DNA of 64,000 nucleotides from Oleidesulfovibrio sp047973035 (GCF_047973035.1 NZ_JBKEBF010000036.1:51022-115021), one strand, 5' to 3'; counted from the stretch's first letter, positions 1 through 9,283 are shown. Notes: generated from the letters alone by a model not told the origin. A program made the numbers and translations.

Positions 1-539
1 CGAAGCTGGGTGTCAGGCCCCAACAGGTAGTTGCGCTGGTCTACGATATAGTCGCGGATTGCGTGGAAGGCATAACTTTGCAGTACAAATCCGGATGTGG
101 AATTTCGCATGGTGCCGGACAGGGCCATGTCCTGTGCCAGCTGGCAAGCTGCGTGCTCCAGCCAGCGCAACGTCGGGCCGGAGGAACACAGGTCCGGATG
201 TTGTTCCGTAAACCACATCTGGAAAAAAGCAGAGTTGCTGTGTCCGCCGAAAGCAAGTAGGCCGGTAAGCTCCGGATCTTCAGCGGGATATATGTCGCCG
301 CTTCTCATACTGGCTAAAGCTGTTGGAGGAGATTTCCACGACGTGTTGGACCGGTATAATTCATCAAGCCTCGGGGCATGGTCTGTAAGCAGCTGCTGGG
401 GGTCGATAACGTGAATAGGGTCGTCAGGCGAAAGAGCCAGCAGAAGAGCAATTCTGCTTTGGCCGGAAAAATGGCTTAATCCTTCGCGCAGACCGTCAAT
501 GCTGTTGTGGATAAACAGACTGCGGTACAGAGATTTCAC
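1..539 (-). CDS. Unrecognised protein, N-terminal part (cut by window edge)
   Basis: An uninterrupted reading frame runs from a GTG at 539 to the left edge of the window, giving 179 codons with no stop. The start is supported by a GGGGGA ribosome site about 5 bases upstream. The protein begins MKSLYRSLFIHNSIDG and has no signal peptide or obvious membrane segment, so it is probably cytoplasmic. I recognise no domain in the visible part. The C-terminal part, which might carry a recognisable domain, lies outside the window. It is transcribed in the same direction as the YgiQ-like gene but about 370 bases downstream of it. Confidence 0.6.
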   Translation of the reverse strand, partial: MKSLYRSLFIHNSIDGLREGLSHFSGQSRIALLLALSPDDPIHVIDPQQLLTDHAPRLDELYRSNTSWKSPPTALASMRSGDIYPAEDPELTGLLAFGGHSNSAFFQMWFTEQHPDLCSSGPTLRWLEHAACQLAQDMALSGTMRNSTSGFVLQSYAFHAIRDYIVDQRNYLLGPDTQL

Positions 540-550
540 AGGTATCCCCC

Positions 551-911
551 TTGGTTTGGTAAACAAGGCCGAAAACAGCGGGTGTCTCATCATGGAAGCC
601 GGACAAAACCTGTCTTGCAGCTAGTGCTGCTTATGCAGTGTCGCGGCATACCCTCAGCCTGTCTCTGACTTGAACCAGCAAAAGCAGCGTCCGTCTAGCG
701 GGCTCCACATAGGCAGAGGCTCATTGTCCTGACAGGAGTCATGCCGGTCCATATATAGATTCAGGCTGTTAGCCTGCATGCCGGTTTGAAATTCATACTG
801 ACTATGTCAGGCCAAGCTGCAGGGTGTCATTCCGGTTGCTTCGCAACACTTCATTCTGCATAGCTTTTTGAAGAAACAAAGAAAAGGGACGAATTAATTC
901 TCTGCTTACTG
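551..911. other. Intergenic region, nothing convincing
   Basis: These 361 bases hold no credible gene. A short inverted repeat (GTTGC-TTC-GCAAC at 835-847) lies downstream of the YgiQ-like gene, but no T-tract follows on either strand, so I do not call it a terminator. CATGCCGG occurs twice near 740-785 without further structure. Confidence 0.4.
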
Positions 912-2948
912 TCAGCGTCGTTTGGCGGAACCTGTCCGGCATTTAGCGTTCTCTACGCTTTTACCATGTTGCAGGTGTCCTTTTTTGCTGTGGGCTTTTT
1001 GCTCTGTTTTGCCTTTGTTTGTCCTGTCATCACGTCGTGCTCCGGCAGCAGGCTGACGTTCACTCTTGCCGGACGGCTTGTGCTTGGCCTTGCCTTCCGT
1101 CCGTGCTTCGGGACGGGCAGAGTGCTTGCCCTTGGGCTGCTTCCCTTTGGATTGCTGGTTGCGGGCGGGCGTCCCCCGGGTGGGCATCAGAATATGGTGC
1201 TGGCGCAGCCGTTCGGCATCTGTTTTGGCAACGTAGATGGGATTACCGTCTATGTCTGCTTCTGCATAGTACATCGCGGTAGCCACTGTACCGGGAGTGG
1301 GAATAAAACACTGCACCTGCTGCGGTTTCCAGCCTCGTTGCTGCAACCAGTTGCCCAAAGTGCGCATGTCGTCGTCCGTACAGCCGGGGAAGGCACTCAT
1401 AAGATACGGGATGACATACTGCTCTTTGCCTGCCTGACGTGAAAACTCTGCAAATGCGTTCAGGAACGCCTCAAATGCGGCAAGACCAGGTTTGCGCATA
1501 CGCTCCAGTACACTGTCACAGATGTGTTCAGGCGCAACCTTCAGCTGCCCGCCTGTAAACTCCATGGTGTAAGCTCTCAGGGCCACATCGTTTTTCAGTG
1601 CAAGATCATAACGCACACCGCTGGCAACGCGGACGTGACGGACTTTTTCCAGACTGCGAATGGTGCGCAGCAAGTCAATGGCAGCGGGCTGGTCCGATTT
1701 GAAGGCCTTGCAGACAGTCGGATACATACAGCTGCTGCGTTTGCAACGGGAAACATCGGCAGAGCAGTGTGCCTGCCACATGTTGGCACTGGGACCGCCC
1801 ACGTCGCTGATGGTGCCTTTCCAGTCAGGGCGCGTTGTCATATTGCGCACTTCGTTTAGGATGGACTTGCGGCTGCGCGAGGCGATGTGCCTTCCCTGAT
1901 GCAAAGCAAGTGAACAGAATGAACATCCGCCGCCGCATCCGCGGTGTGTTGTAACCGAAGTCAGCATCATGTCTGTGGCGGGAATGGGCTCGGAATAAGA
2001 AGGGTGTGTCGTTCTGGCAAACGGCAACGAATAGAGCCTGTCCATCTGCTCTTCTGTCAGAGGCATTGCCGGCGGCGTCAGCAGTATGTTTCTGTTTGCC
2101 ACAGGCTGCATTGCTGCCGCACTTTGAGCGTGGACCTGCTTTTCCAGTTGAATGGTGGCATCCAGCAACAGGCGCGCATCTTTTTCGATAGCTTCATGCG
2201 AGGGAAGCTGGATGACATTCTCTTCCTGCGGAGCAAAATCTGCCGGAACGGCTGTGGCTATGCCGCGGATACTGGCAAACACTGTCCAGAGTGGCGGCAG
2301 GTCGCGACGGTCAGCAGGGGCAGCTGCGTAGCCGTTTCCGTCCAGAGCAACGGCAGCTTCAAGCATGGCGCGTTCGCCCATGCCGTAAATGATGGCGTCT
2401 GCCTTGCTGTCCAGCAACAGAGGACGCCGGAGCTTGTCTGTCCAGAAGTCGTAATGGCTGATACGGCGCAGCGAAGCTTCAATGCCGCCCAGAATTACCG
2501 GTAATCCGGGAAAAGCCCGGCGGACAAGATTGGTATATACAATGGTAGCTCTGTTCGGGCGTGCACCGGCCTGACCACCGGGTGTGTATGCATCGTCAGA
2601 ACGCTTCTTGCGAAAAGCGGTATAATGGGCAAGCATGGAATCCAGTGCTCCGGCGGTTACACCTGCAAAAAGAGATGGCCGCCCCATTCTTTCGATGTCC
2701 GCGGGGCTTTCCCAGTCGGGCTGTGCAACCACGCCGACGCGATAGCCGTGCGCTACAAGCCATCGGCCCAGTAGGGCCGCGGCAAAGCTGGGGTGATCGA
2801 CATAGCCGTCACCTGTAACCAGTAAAATATCTATTCCATCCCAGCCAAGGCGCTTAACATCAGCTGTGGTCATGGGTAAAAAATCAGGTTGGGGCAGAGG
2901 GGGGCGTCCCGCAGGCATGGCAGAACGCAAGTCAGTATTTATGTGCAT
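912..2948 (-). CDS. YgiQ family radical SAM protein
   Basis: This 678-residue protein belongs to the YgiQ (UPF0313) radical SAM family, whose substrate is unknown. The cluster-binding motif is C338-x3-C342-x2-C345, preceded by an N-terminal cobalamin-binding-like region (DGYVDHPSFAAALLGRWL) typical of YgiQ. The conserved LGGIEASLRRISHYDFW stretch is also characteristic. The last roughly 85 residues are a Lys/Arg/Gln/Gly-rich low-complexity tail, which could bind nucleic acid or ribosomes (inference). The gene is divergent from a sensor kinase gene. The ATG start at 2948 fits the family's N-terminus. Family assignment is secure; function is not known. Confidence 0.9.
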   Translation of the reverse strand: MHINTDLRSAMPAGRPPLPQPDFLPMTTADVKRLGWDGIDILLVTGDGYVDHPSFAAALLGRWLVAHGYRVGVVAQPDWESPADIERMGRPSLFAGVTAGALDSMLAHYTAFRKKRSDDAYTPGGQAGARPNRATIVYTNLVRRAFPGLPVILGGIEASLRRISHYDFWTDKLRRPLLLDSKADAIIYGMGERAMLEAAVALDGNGYAAAPADRRDLPPLWTVFASIRGIATAVPADFAPQEENVIQLPSHEAIEKDARLLLDATIQLEKQVHAQSAAAMQPVANRNILLTPPAMPLTEEQMDRLYSLPFARTTHPSYSEPIPATDMMLTSVTTHRGCGGGCSFCSLALHQGRHIASRSRKSILNEVRNMTTRPDWKGTISDVGGPSANMWQAHCSADVSRCKRSSCMYPTVCKAFKSDQPAAIDLLRTIRSLEKVRHVRVASGVRYDLALKNDVALRAYTMEFTGGQLKVAPEHICDSVLERMRKPGLAAFEAFLNAFAEFSRQAGKEQYVIPYLMSAFPGCTDDDMRTLGNWLQQRGWKPQQVQCFIPTPGTVATAMYYAEADIDGNPIYVAKTDAERLRQHHILMPTRGTPARNQQSKGKQPKGKHSARPEARTEGKAKHKPSGKSERQPAAGARRDDRTNKGKTEQKAHSKKGHLQHGKSVENAKCRTGSAKRR

Positions 2949-3010
2949 CCGCGGAATATAGATGTCGCCGTCAGCAGGCGCAAGCGGGATTGTTCCTGCG
3001 TGGCTTTTTT

Positions 3011-3039
3011 CTTATACAGCCATTGAGCTAATGCGTTAA
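3011..3039 (-). promoter_or_regulatory. Candidate sigma-70 promoter for the YgiQ-like gene
   Basis: Read on the minus strand, TTAACG (3039-3034), a 17-base spacer and TATAAG (3016-3011) form a plausible promoter about 60 bases upstream of the YgiQ-like start. Both hexamers are imperfect. The 2949-3131 region between the divergent genes is AT-rich and probably also holds the promoter of the sensor kinase, which I could not place. Confidence 0.45.
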
Positions 3040-3131
3040 ATATTGTATCTGCTTGGACGAATTGTTATGTAAATAATTGTTTTATAGCGGGTACTGTAAA
3101 TTTCGTCATGAACGTTATTTTGGATTTGTAA

Positions 3132-6029
3132 ATGCAAAGCGAAGTTGAACTGCTGAAAAAGAAGATTGCTCAGCTTGAATATGAAAATGAAAACCTGCGT
3201 TCAGGCTGTGTTTTTTCCGGCTCACCTGAAGAGCATGATTTTTTACTGTGTCTTTTTGATAGCGTTAATGAATATGTATATATCGCAGATATGGATACTC
3301 ATGAACTATTATATGTGAATAAAACACTTGAAAATGACATTGGAGAAGTAAAAGGTAAAAAGTGCTTTGAGGTGTTGCAAGGCCTGAGTGAGCCCTGTTC
3401 GTTTTGTACAAATGAGATAATACGAAATTCACCTACGTCTTCACATGTATGGGAGCTGTATAATCCTGTGCTTAAGCGTTGGTACAGATGCATAGACCGC
3501 ACCATACCATGGTCAGGAAACCGTCTGGTGCGGTATGAACTTGCCTTGGACATTTCTGATATCCGCGAAGCTGAAGACGAAATGCGCCGCTTTCGCATGG
3601 CGCTTGAAGCATCCTCAGATGCGATATACCTGACAGATGTTAAGTCCGGTTTTTTTGTAGATGTAAACAGCCGTGCTTATATGCAGCTGGGGTACACACG
3701 CGATGAAATATTGCAGATGGGGCCGGAACATATAAATATTGCTGTAAAAGAGCACGGCCTTGAAGCGTATCTGCGTAATACGTTGGGTGCAAATGATGAA
3801 GGCGCAGTCGAGACGTTTCATAGCCGTAAAGACGGCTCCATGATTCCGGTAGAAGTCGGATTACGGCGTTTTCGCACAGCGTCTACTGAGCTGCTGGTGT
3901 CTGTTGCACGCGACATTTCAGAGCGGCGTGACGCCCAGCGCGACCTTGCAACCCGCCTGATGTATGAGCGTGTTTTATCAACATGCGCACGGGAACTGCT
4001 TACCCGCTTCAGCTCGCCGCGAGCTATGCAGCGGGCATTGAATAGCCTGCGTGAAGCTGTAGACGTGTGCCGTGTATACGTGTTTGAAAATTTTACGGAC
4101 AACAAAGGCAGACTGTGCTGCCGCCAGCGTTATGAAGTCTGCGCCGAAGGTGTGCCGTCTCAGCTGGGGCTGCCGGAGCTTCAGCATGTTGAATTTTTAC
4201 CTGGCTACAAGCGATGGGTGGACACCCTGAGCCGTGGAAAGGTGTTGTGCGGCGTTGTTAAGGACTTTCCGGCAGAAGAACGGGCGTTGCTAAATCTGCA
4301 GCAGATTAAATCGCTGCTTGTGCTGCCCTTGATGGTCGGAGGCGAATGGTGGGGTTTTATCGGCTTTGACGATACCCAAAACCTGCGCAGCTGGTCACAG
4401 CTTGACGAACAACTGCTGATGACAGCCGGTGAGATTGTTGCTGCAGCCATAGAACGCAGCCGCGCACAGACTCAACTGGAAAAAACGTCCCGCGAAGCAG
4501 AAGCCGCCAGCAAGTCGAAAAGTGAGTTTCTGGCCAATATGAGCCACGAAATTCGCACGCCTTTAAACGCCATTATCGGCCTGACAGAACTTTCTTTGCA
4601 GGAAAACCTGTCAGATGAAGTAGCTGAAAATCTTAAGGCTTCTCTTTCTTCTGCAGAGGCTTTACTTGATATCGTTAATGATATTCTTGATCTTGCCCGC
4701 GTTGAGGCGGGCAGAGTGCATCTGGAAGAAGTCGAATTCAGTCTGCCCCGTTTTCTGGGCGGTGTAATGCGTGTGATGCGGCATGAGGCCGAGCGTAAAG
4801 GGCTGGAATTTTCCATGTTCCTCGGGCGCGGTCTTCCGCGTGAACTTGTGGGTGATTCTGGAAGGCTGCGGCAGATTCTCGTCAACCTTATCGGCAACGC
4901 CATCAAATTTACGGAAGAGGGCGGAGTAAACGTTGCTGTGGAGTGCATAGCAGATAAGGAAGGAACCCGGCAGGATGTCCAGTGGGTTCGCTTCAGCGTG
5001 CAGGATACGGGTATAGGTATTCCTACGCATATGCACGGTCTGGTGTTTGAAAATTTTCAGCAGGCAGACGGGTCTATTACCAGAAAGTACGGTGGGACAG
5101 GGCTGGGACTGACAATCAGCCGTCAGCTTGTAGAAATGATGGGAGGCACAATATCACTGCAAAGCGAGCTCGCAAAGGGTAGTCGTTTTCAGGTGGAGCT
5201 TCCATTTGTCGTTTCTACGCAGCTCAGCGTGTGCCACGAAGAAGATCAGGCCGTACCTGTTTTACGTCCGTTCAGGGTGTTGCTGGCAGAAGATAATGAA
5301 ATCAACAGGCGCACTTTGCTTATGGCCCTGAAAAAACTGGGACATGATGTTGATACTGTTACCAACGGCGCAGAAGCTGTGGAACAGGCCGGTAAAGTAC
5401 ATTATGATTGTATTTTGATGGATGTTCAAATGCCTGTTGTTGACGGGCTGGATGCCACAAGAGCAATTAGGGCTTTTCCCCGCGGCTGCAATGCCACGCA
5501 GCCGGATGTGCATATTACGGCATTAACGGCACATGCTCTTGCGGGAGATAAGGAGCGCTTTGTGGCCGCAGGAATGTCTGCTTATCTGGCAAAGCCCGTC
5601 CGCCTGACAGAGTTAAGGGAACACATAGAAGCACTGCAGGCAACTGTTGAAGAAAAAGGGCTGGAGCCGGAGTGCGAAGCTCCGGCGTACGACGCTCACC
5701 CTGTGATGCTGCCGTTCAGCGGAGATGCACGCGAAGCCTACAGGTTCCGCAGGTTTTTGGTGACGGTGGCCGCATTACGCGAAAGTTTGTGGTCTGCCTT
5801 TGATCGGGGTAACTGGCTTGAACTGCACTCTTTGGCACATACGCTGATGCATGAAGCAGAGCGCATGGGGACTCCCAGAGTACACGTGATGGCTACCCGT
5901 CTGGAAGACAGAGTGCGGGAAGGCAGACCGGAAGAGGTTCGGCCAATATTCTTACTGTTGATTGATGCAGTAAATCATCTTGAACACGAATTGCTGAAGT
6001 TTTTCCCGATGCCCGATAGCAGTCGGTGA
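3132..6029 (+). CDS. Hybrid sensor histidine kinase (PAS-PAS-GAF-HisKA-HATPase-REC-Hpt)
   Basis: A 965-residue multidomain phosphorelay protein. Order: short coiled coil (1-25), PAS (about 35-145) with cysteines C78, C89 and C92 (CxxC), second PAS (about 148-268), GAF (about 280-445), HisKA with phospho-accepting H472 in MSHEIRTPLN, an HATPase domain with N, G1 (DTGIGIP) and G2 (GGTGLGLT) boxes, a receiver with D764 and the TAKP-type lysine motif LAKPV, and a C-terminal Hpt-like domain with H903 in AHTLMHEAERMG. No transmembrane segment is visible, so it is probably a cytoplasmic sensor. The CxxC in the first PAS recurs in many PAS domains of this lineage, but its ligand is unknown. The ribosome site is weak (TTGGA). 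The output partner is not encoded nearby. Confidence 0.93.
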   Translation: MQSEVELLKKKIAQLEYENENLRSGCVFSGSPEEHDFLLCLFDSVNEYVYIADMDTHELLYVNKTLENDIGEVKGKKCFEVLQGLSEPCSFCTNEIIRNSPTSSHVWELYNPVLKRWYRCIDRTIPWSGNRLVRYELALDISDIREAEDEMRRFRMALEASSDAIYLTDVKSGFFVDVNSRAYMQLGYTRDEILQMGPEHINIAVKEHGLEAYLRNTLGANDEGAVETFHSRKDGSMIPVEVGLRRFRTASTELLVSVARDISERRDAQRDLATRLMYERVLSTCARELLTRFSSPRAMQRALNSLREAVDVCRVYVFENFTDNKGRLCCRQRYEVCAEGVPSQLGLPELQHVEFLPGYKRWVDTLSRGKVLCGVVKDFPAEERALLNLQQIKSLLVLPLMVGGEWWGFIGFDDTQNLRSWSQLDEQLLMTAGEIVAAAIERSRAQTQLEKTSREAEAASKSKSEFLANMSHEIRTPLNAIIGLTELSLQENLSDEVAENLKASLSSAEALLDIVNDILDLARVEAGRVHLEEVEFSLPRFLGGVMRVMRHEAERKGLEFSMFLGRGLPRELVGDSGRLRQILVNLIGNAIKFTEEGGVNVAVECIADKEGTRQDVQWVRFSVQDTGIGIPTHMHGLVFENFQQADGSITRKYGGTGLGLTISRQLVEMMGGTISLQSELAKGSRFQVELPFVVSTQLSVCHEEDQAVPVLRPFRVLLAEDNEINRRTLLMALKKLGHDVDTVTNGAEAVEQAGKVHYDCILMDVQMPVVDGLDATRAIRAFPRGCNATQPDVHITALTAHALAGDKERFVAAGMSAYLAKPVRLTELREHIEALQATVEEKGLEPECEAPAYDAHPVMLPFSGDAREAYRFRRFLVTVAALRESLWSAFDRGNWLELHSLAHTLMHEAERMGTPRVHVMATRLEDRVREGRPEEVRPIFLLLIDAVNHLEHELLKFFPMPDSSR

Positions 6030-6061
6030 ACCTGAAACAAGACTGAGTGACTGGAAACTTG

Positions 6062-8002
6062 ATGAAAGAAGACCAGTTGGTCAATGCGGATGCAGTTGTC
6101 CGGTTTTATGCCAGTAAGGACTACATGAAAGTAGGCATTGCCCGTTATATTCCTCATAAAGGATCGGGCAGGCCTGTCAGTGTGGACTTGCTGGCGGAAC
6201 AACTTACTGCTGCCGGAATTCAGGTTTCGCTGGATGTGAAAGCGGCAAAAAAAGTTGTGGCAAAGCTTCAAGCGGGTGAAGATATTTCCCGCATTGTAAT
6301 TGCCCGCGGTGTGGCGCCAGTGGCTGGAACCAACGGCAGACTGACCTGTTTCGGGGATGAAAAATATCCGGTGTTTCCCGACATGGCGTTCGGTACTCTG
6401 CTTCCGGCAATTCCGGCTCAGGCAGGTCTCCGCATTGACGGTAAATCGCTTGAGCCTCCGCTTGATATGCAGTCGTGCGATCTGCAAGTGGCCATGCACA
6501 GTAACTGTGCTCCCTCACCGGAGGGCGGTCAGCTTGTGTCACAAGTCTACGGGACAATCATGGTTACCGGCTGTGTTGTCCAGATTCTTCCGCTAGTCAC
6601 CGTTTCCAAAGACCATCTTCGTGTACTCGGCACATTATATCATCGTGACTGCTTGGGGATGCCCATAACGCTTGAACGTATGCAGCGCCTTTTGTCTGAT
6701 ATGGGTGTGGTGGCCCCTCTTAACGAAGGGCTGGTGCGCAATGCTTTGCTGCGCGCTGCGGAGACGGGCGGTGCGATTCAGGATGTTGAACTGGCGCGCG
6801 GAGTGTTGCCGCATCATGGTACAGATGGCTGTCTGGAACTGCTCTTTGATACAATGGAAATGGCAGGCACTGTGACTGAAGACGGGGCCATTAACTATAA
6901 GGCTCGCGGTGCAGTGCCTGTTGTTTGTGAAGGAGATCCTGTTGCCATGTTGTTCCCGCCGACGTCAGGCGAGGCGGGAAAGGATGTTTTCGGGGAAGTC
7001 GTTCCTGCAATACAAGGACGCCCTGTTCCTTGCGTCTTGTGCCCTGCAAGTATTCTGGAAGATGAAGACGGTGTTACGTTACGGGCAAAGATCGATGGCG
7101 TTGTGCAGCATGCCAAAGGGCGTCTTTCTGTAGAAGACTTGTTTATTGTCAGTAGCGATGTAGGGATGGAGACAGGCAATGTTGAACTGCAGCGCGCAGC
7201 ATTGCTTGTCCGGGGCAACGTGTTAAGCGGGTTTTCCGTACGGGCTCCTGCCAACGTTACTGTTCAGGGGGTGGTAGAAGCCGCTTCTGTGCATGTTGGC
7301 GGAGACTTTCTGGCGGGGGGGCTGGTTTTGCAAAAGCAGGGAGAAGTTTTTGTGGAAGGTTGCCTGAATGCCGGCTTTATAAATGAAGGAACCGTTGTAG
7401 TTCAGGGGAACGTGCAAGTAAAAAAGTCTATCGATAATTCACAGCTTACTTGCGATGGCTTTGTGGCTCTAGGGCATACCGGCAGGATTGTCGGAGGCAC
7501 GCTTCGCTGCAAGGGCGGGCTGCGAACCGGGCAGCTGGGAAATGATCTGGGTGTGCGGACTCATATCATCGTTGATCTGGACATGAAGGCTCTGGAAGAT
7601 ATGGAAGAAGAGGTGTTGACAAAAACAGCTGCTGTAAAAAGAATTAATCAGGCACTGGGAACAGGAAGTGATGAGGAGATATTGAAGCAGACTCGTCAGG
7701 ATAAATATAAGGCTGTCGAAAAGCTGTTGATGATCCGTCAGGAGGCTGCCGTTGCTGCGAAAGAGGGGCATGCCAAATTGAAAGACCTCAAGAAGCAATG
7801 TCGCGAACGATTGTCATCTGTGAGTGTTCAGGTCAGCGGAGTAGTGTATCCCGGTGTTATTGTAACATTTGAAAATCGCTCGTTTGTGGTCAGCAGCCCT
7901 GTTTCGCAGTGCGAATTCAGGCTGGCGCCAAGTGGCAAAAGCGTAGAGCTTCGTTCGCTGGGTAAAATCATCGGAGAGTCTGAACTGTCGGATGATGACT
8001 AA
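6062..8002 (+). CDS. FapA (DUF342) family protein
   Basis: A 646-residue protein of the FapA/DUF342 family, named for a flagellar assembly gene in Vibrio but widespread with unclear function. The N-terminal half holds the conserved DUF342 core, the middle (about residues 355-500) is a Gly/Val-rich region predicted to fold as a right-handed beta-solenoid, and residues about 505-605 are charged and probably coiled coil. It begins 33 bases after the sensor kinase and is likely co-transcribed, suggesting a signalling or envelope-localisation link (inference). I prefer ATG 6062 with GGAA upstream; an in-frame GTG at 6047 has no ribosome site. Confidence 0.85.
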   Translation: MKEDQLVNADAVVRFYASKDYMKVGIARYIPHKGSGRPVSVDLLAEQLTAAGIQVSLDVKAAKKVVAKLQAGEDISRIVIARGVAPVAGTNGRLTCFGDEKYPVFPDMAFGTLLPAIPAQAGLRIDGKSLEPPLDMQSCDLQVAMHSNCAPSPEGGQLVSQVYGTIMVTGCVVQILPLVTVSKDHLRVLGTLYHRDCLGMPITLERMQRLLSDMGVVAPLNEGLVRNALLRAAETGGAIQDVELARGVLPHHGTDGCLELLFDTMEMAGTVTEDGAINYKARGAVPVVCEGDPVAMLFPPTSGEAGKDVFGEVVPAIQGRPVPCVLCPASILEDEDGVTLRAKIDGVVQHAKGRLSVEDLFIVSSDVGMETGNVELQRAALLVRGNVLSGFSVRAPANVTVQGVVEAASVHVGGDFLAGGLVLQKQGEVFVEGCLNAGFINEGTVVVQGNVQVKKSIDNSQLTCDGFVALGHTGRIVGGTLRCKGGLRTGQLGNDLGVRTHIIVDLDMKALEDMEEEVLTKTAAVKRINQALGTGSDEEILKQTRQDKYKAVEKLLMIRQEAAVAAKEGHAKLKDLKKQCRERLSSVSVQVSGVVYPGVIVTFENRSFVVSSPVSQCEFRLAPSGKSVELRSLGKIIGESELSDDD

Positions 8003-8003
8003 A

Positions 8004-8047
8004 CGCCACGGGTAATTTGTTTTTGGGCGTGGCTTTCTACGCTTTTT
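8004..8047 (+). terminator. Possible terminator after FapA-like gene
   Basis: CGCCACG (8004-8010) pairs with CGTGGC (8028-8033) around a long loop, and a seven-T run follows 10 bases later. The large loop and delayed T-run make it a weak terminator. Confidence 0.4.
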
Positions 8048-8067
8048 TTGTGTCCTGATACGGGCAT

Positions 8068-8091
8068 AAAAAAAGGCCGGATAAACCGGCC
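8068..8091 (-). terminator. Rho-independent terminator of EF-hand gene
   Basis: GGCCGG-ATAAA-CCGGCC (8075-8091) is a perfect 6-bp stem. On the minus strand it is followed by seven T residues, placing it just after the stop codon of the EF-hand gene. Confidence 0.82.
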
Positions 8092-8101
8092 TTGCATCTT
8101 G

Positions 8102-8509
8102 CTATTCTTTCGGGGGCTCTATCATCATTTTTCCGCCTTCGGGCTTCTGTCCTGAAGGGGGCATGATAAGCTGCTTCCCACCTTCCTTTTTCATCATTCC
8201 CTTCGGTGGCATGGTCATGCCTTCCGGTGGCATTTTCATGCCGGAAGCAGAGTCCATGCCTTCCATCCCTTTTCCGTCTTTGCCGTGACGATCGCGGAAC
8301 ATGTGCCATTCTTCATGGCTCATCTGTTTGTCATTGTTCGTGTCAATGGCGGCAAAAGCAGGCTCGCGCATTGATGGATAAGCAGCCGAGAATTCTTCCC
8401 AGTTGACTACTCCATCGCCGTTGGTGTCCATGCGGCCGAATTCCTCACCGGCGGCAAGGGGCCCCGCGCTGATTAATATAAAAGCGCTGGCAAGTAATAA
8501 CCGTTTCAT
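8102..8509 (-). CDS. Small exported EF-hand protein with Met-rich tail
   Basis: A 135-residue protein with a signal peptide (MKRLLLASAFILISAGPLAA). Two EF-hand calcium loops follow: DTNGDGVVNWEEF and DTNNDKQMSHEEW, both with acidic residues at positions 1, 3 or 5 and Glu at 12. The C-terminal half is rich in Met, Pro, Gly and Lys, with repeated MPPxGM units. It is predicted periplasmic. The ATG at 8509 is preceded by GAGGA at 7-base spacing; an upstream in-frame ATG at 8545 would bury the signal peptide. Role unknown: calcium buffering or metal binding are guesses. Confidence 0.8.
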   Translation of the reverse strand: MKRLLLASAFILISAGPLAAGEEFGRMDTNGDGVVNWEEFSAAYPSMREPAFAAIDTNNDKQMSHEEWHMFRDRHGKDGKGMEGMDSASGMKMPPEGMTMPPKGMMKKEGGKQLIMPPSGQKPEGGKMMIEPPKE

Positions 8510-8711
8510 GTGTATATCCTCGTGTTTATCTGCTGAAAATGACATGGCCGGCTTAGAAGGGCGTACAGGTTGCCTTGCTTGAGCAACGTCTCCGGCGTGT
8601 TACATTGTTCCATGTTCTAGGTAGCGCAGGCAAAATCGTCAAGTCTGAGTTGCCGGATGTTCTGGAATAACACAAACAAGTTGCAGGAAAAAAGTGATAG
8701 GAAAAAGAAAA

Positions 8712-8733
8712 AGCCCCTACCGAAGTAGGGGCT
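8712..8733 (-). terminator. Terminator of first tRNA-Asn
   Basis: On the minus strand a 9-bp perfect stem, AGCCCCTAC-TTCG-GTAGGGGCT, closed by a UUCG tetraloop, is followed by TTTTTCTTTTT. It lies directly downstream of the tRNA. Confidence 0.88.
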
Positions 8734-8741
8734 GTATTCTC

Positions 8742-8817
8742 TGGCTCCCCGGGACGGACTTGAACCGCCAACCTAGTGATTAACAGTCACCCGCTCTGCC
8801 TATTGAGCCACCAGGGA
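8742..8817 (-). tRNA. tRNA-Asn (GTT)
   Basis: The 76-base minus-strand sequence folds as a tRNA. The acceptor stem is TCCCTGG/CCGGGGA with discriminator G and an encoded CCA. The T-loop is TTCAAGT and the anticodon loop CTGTTAA has anticodon GTT (Asn). It differs from the second copy at 9208-9283 by a single base at tRNA position 9 (G here, A in the other). Confidence 0.96.
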
Positions 8818-8854
8818 GTATGTCGTTGAACGCTGTCTCGCTCAACGAGGGAGG

Positions 8855-8883
8855 TGTATATGTGGTATCTAATCAGGCGTCAA
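8855..8883 (-). promoter_or_regulatory. Promoter of first tRNA-Asn
   Basis: On the minus strand TTGACG (8883-8878), a 17-base spacer and TATACA (8860-8855) form a near-consensus sigma-70 promoter starting about 37 bases upstream of the tRNA. Confidence 0.75.
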
Positions 8884-9177
8884 GCAAAAAAAGAAAAAGG
8901 TGAAAAAATATTTCGCATTGCCCGTCTGACGCTGAATGCATTTTGGGGGATTGCGGTATTACTATATTGATGCAGAGTGTCAGGAGGCTGGGGGGTTGGC
9001 GCCAGCGACAAAATGAGATGCAAGTGAATTGTGCTTGCAGGGGGGGGCAGGCACTATAAAGTCAGAAAGAGTAGCTTCGTGCCCTCTGGCCAATGTGGAA
9101 ATGATGCGTGCTGGTTGCAGAAATATTTTGACGTAAGGCCGGACTGTTCGTGCGGGTGGGAAAGCGTAAAAAGAAAA

Positions 9178-9199
9178 AGCCCTTACCGAAGTAAGGGCT
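9178..9199 (-). terminator. Terminator of second tRNA-Asn
   Basis: On the minus strand AGCCCTTAC-TTCG-GTAAGGGCT, a 9-bp perfect stem with UUCG loop, is followed by TTTTTCTTTTT. It is clearly related to the terminator of the first tRNA-Asn copy but carries compensating base changes in the stem. Confidence 0.88.
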
Positions 9200-9207
9200 A
9201 AATTCTC

Positions 9208-9283
9208 TGGCTCCCCGGGACGGACTTGAACCGCCAACCTAGTGATTAACAGTCACCCGCTCTGCCTATTGAGCTACCAGGGA
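9208..9283 (-). tRNA. tRNA-Asn (GTT), second copy
   Basis: This is a 76-base tRNA with the same cloverleaf, anticodon GTT and encoded CCA as the copy at 8742-8817, differing at one position. The two genes lie 466 bases apart in the same orientation. The 390-base gap holds the second copy's terminator and the first copy's promoter and no other recognisable gene. Confidence 0.96.
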
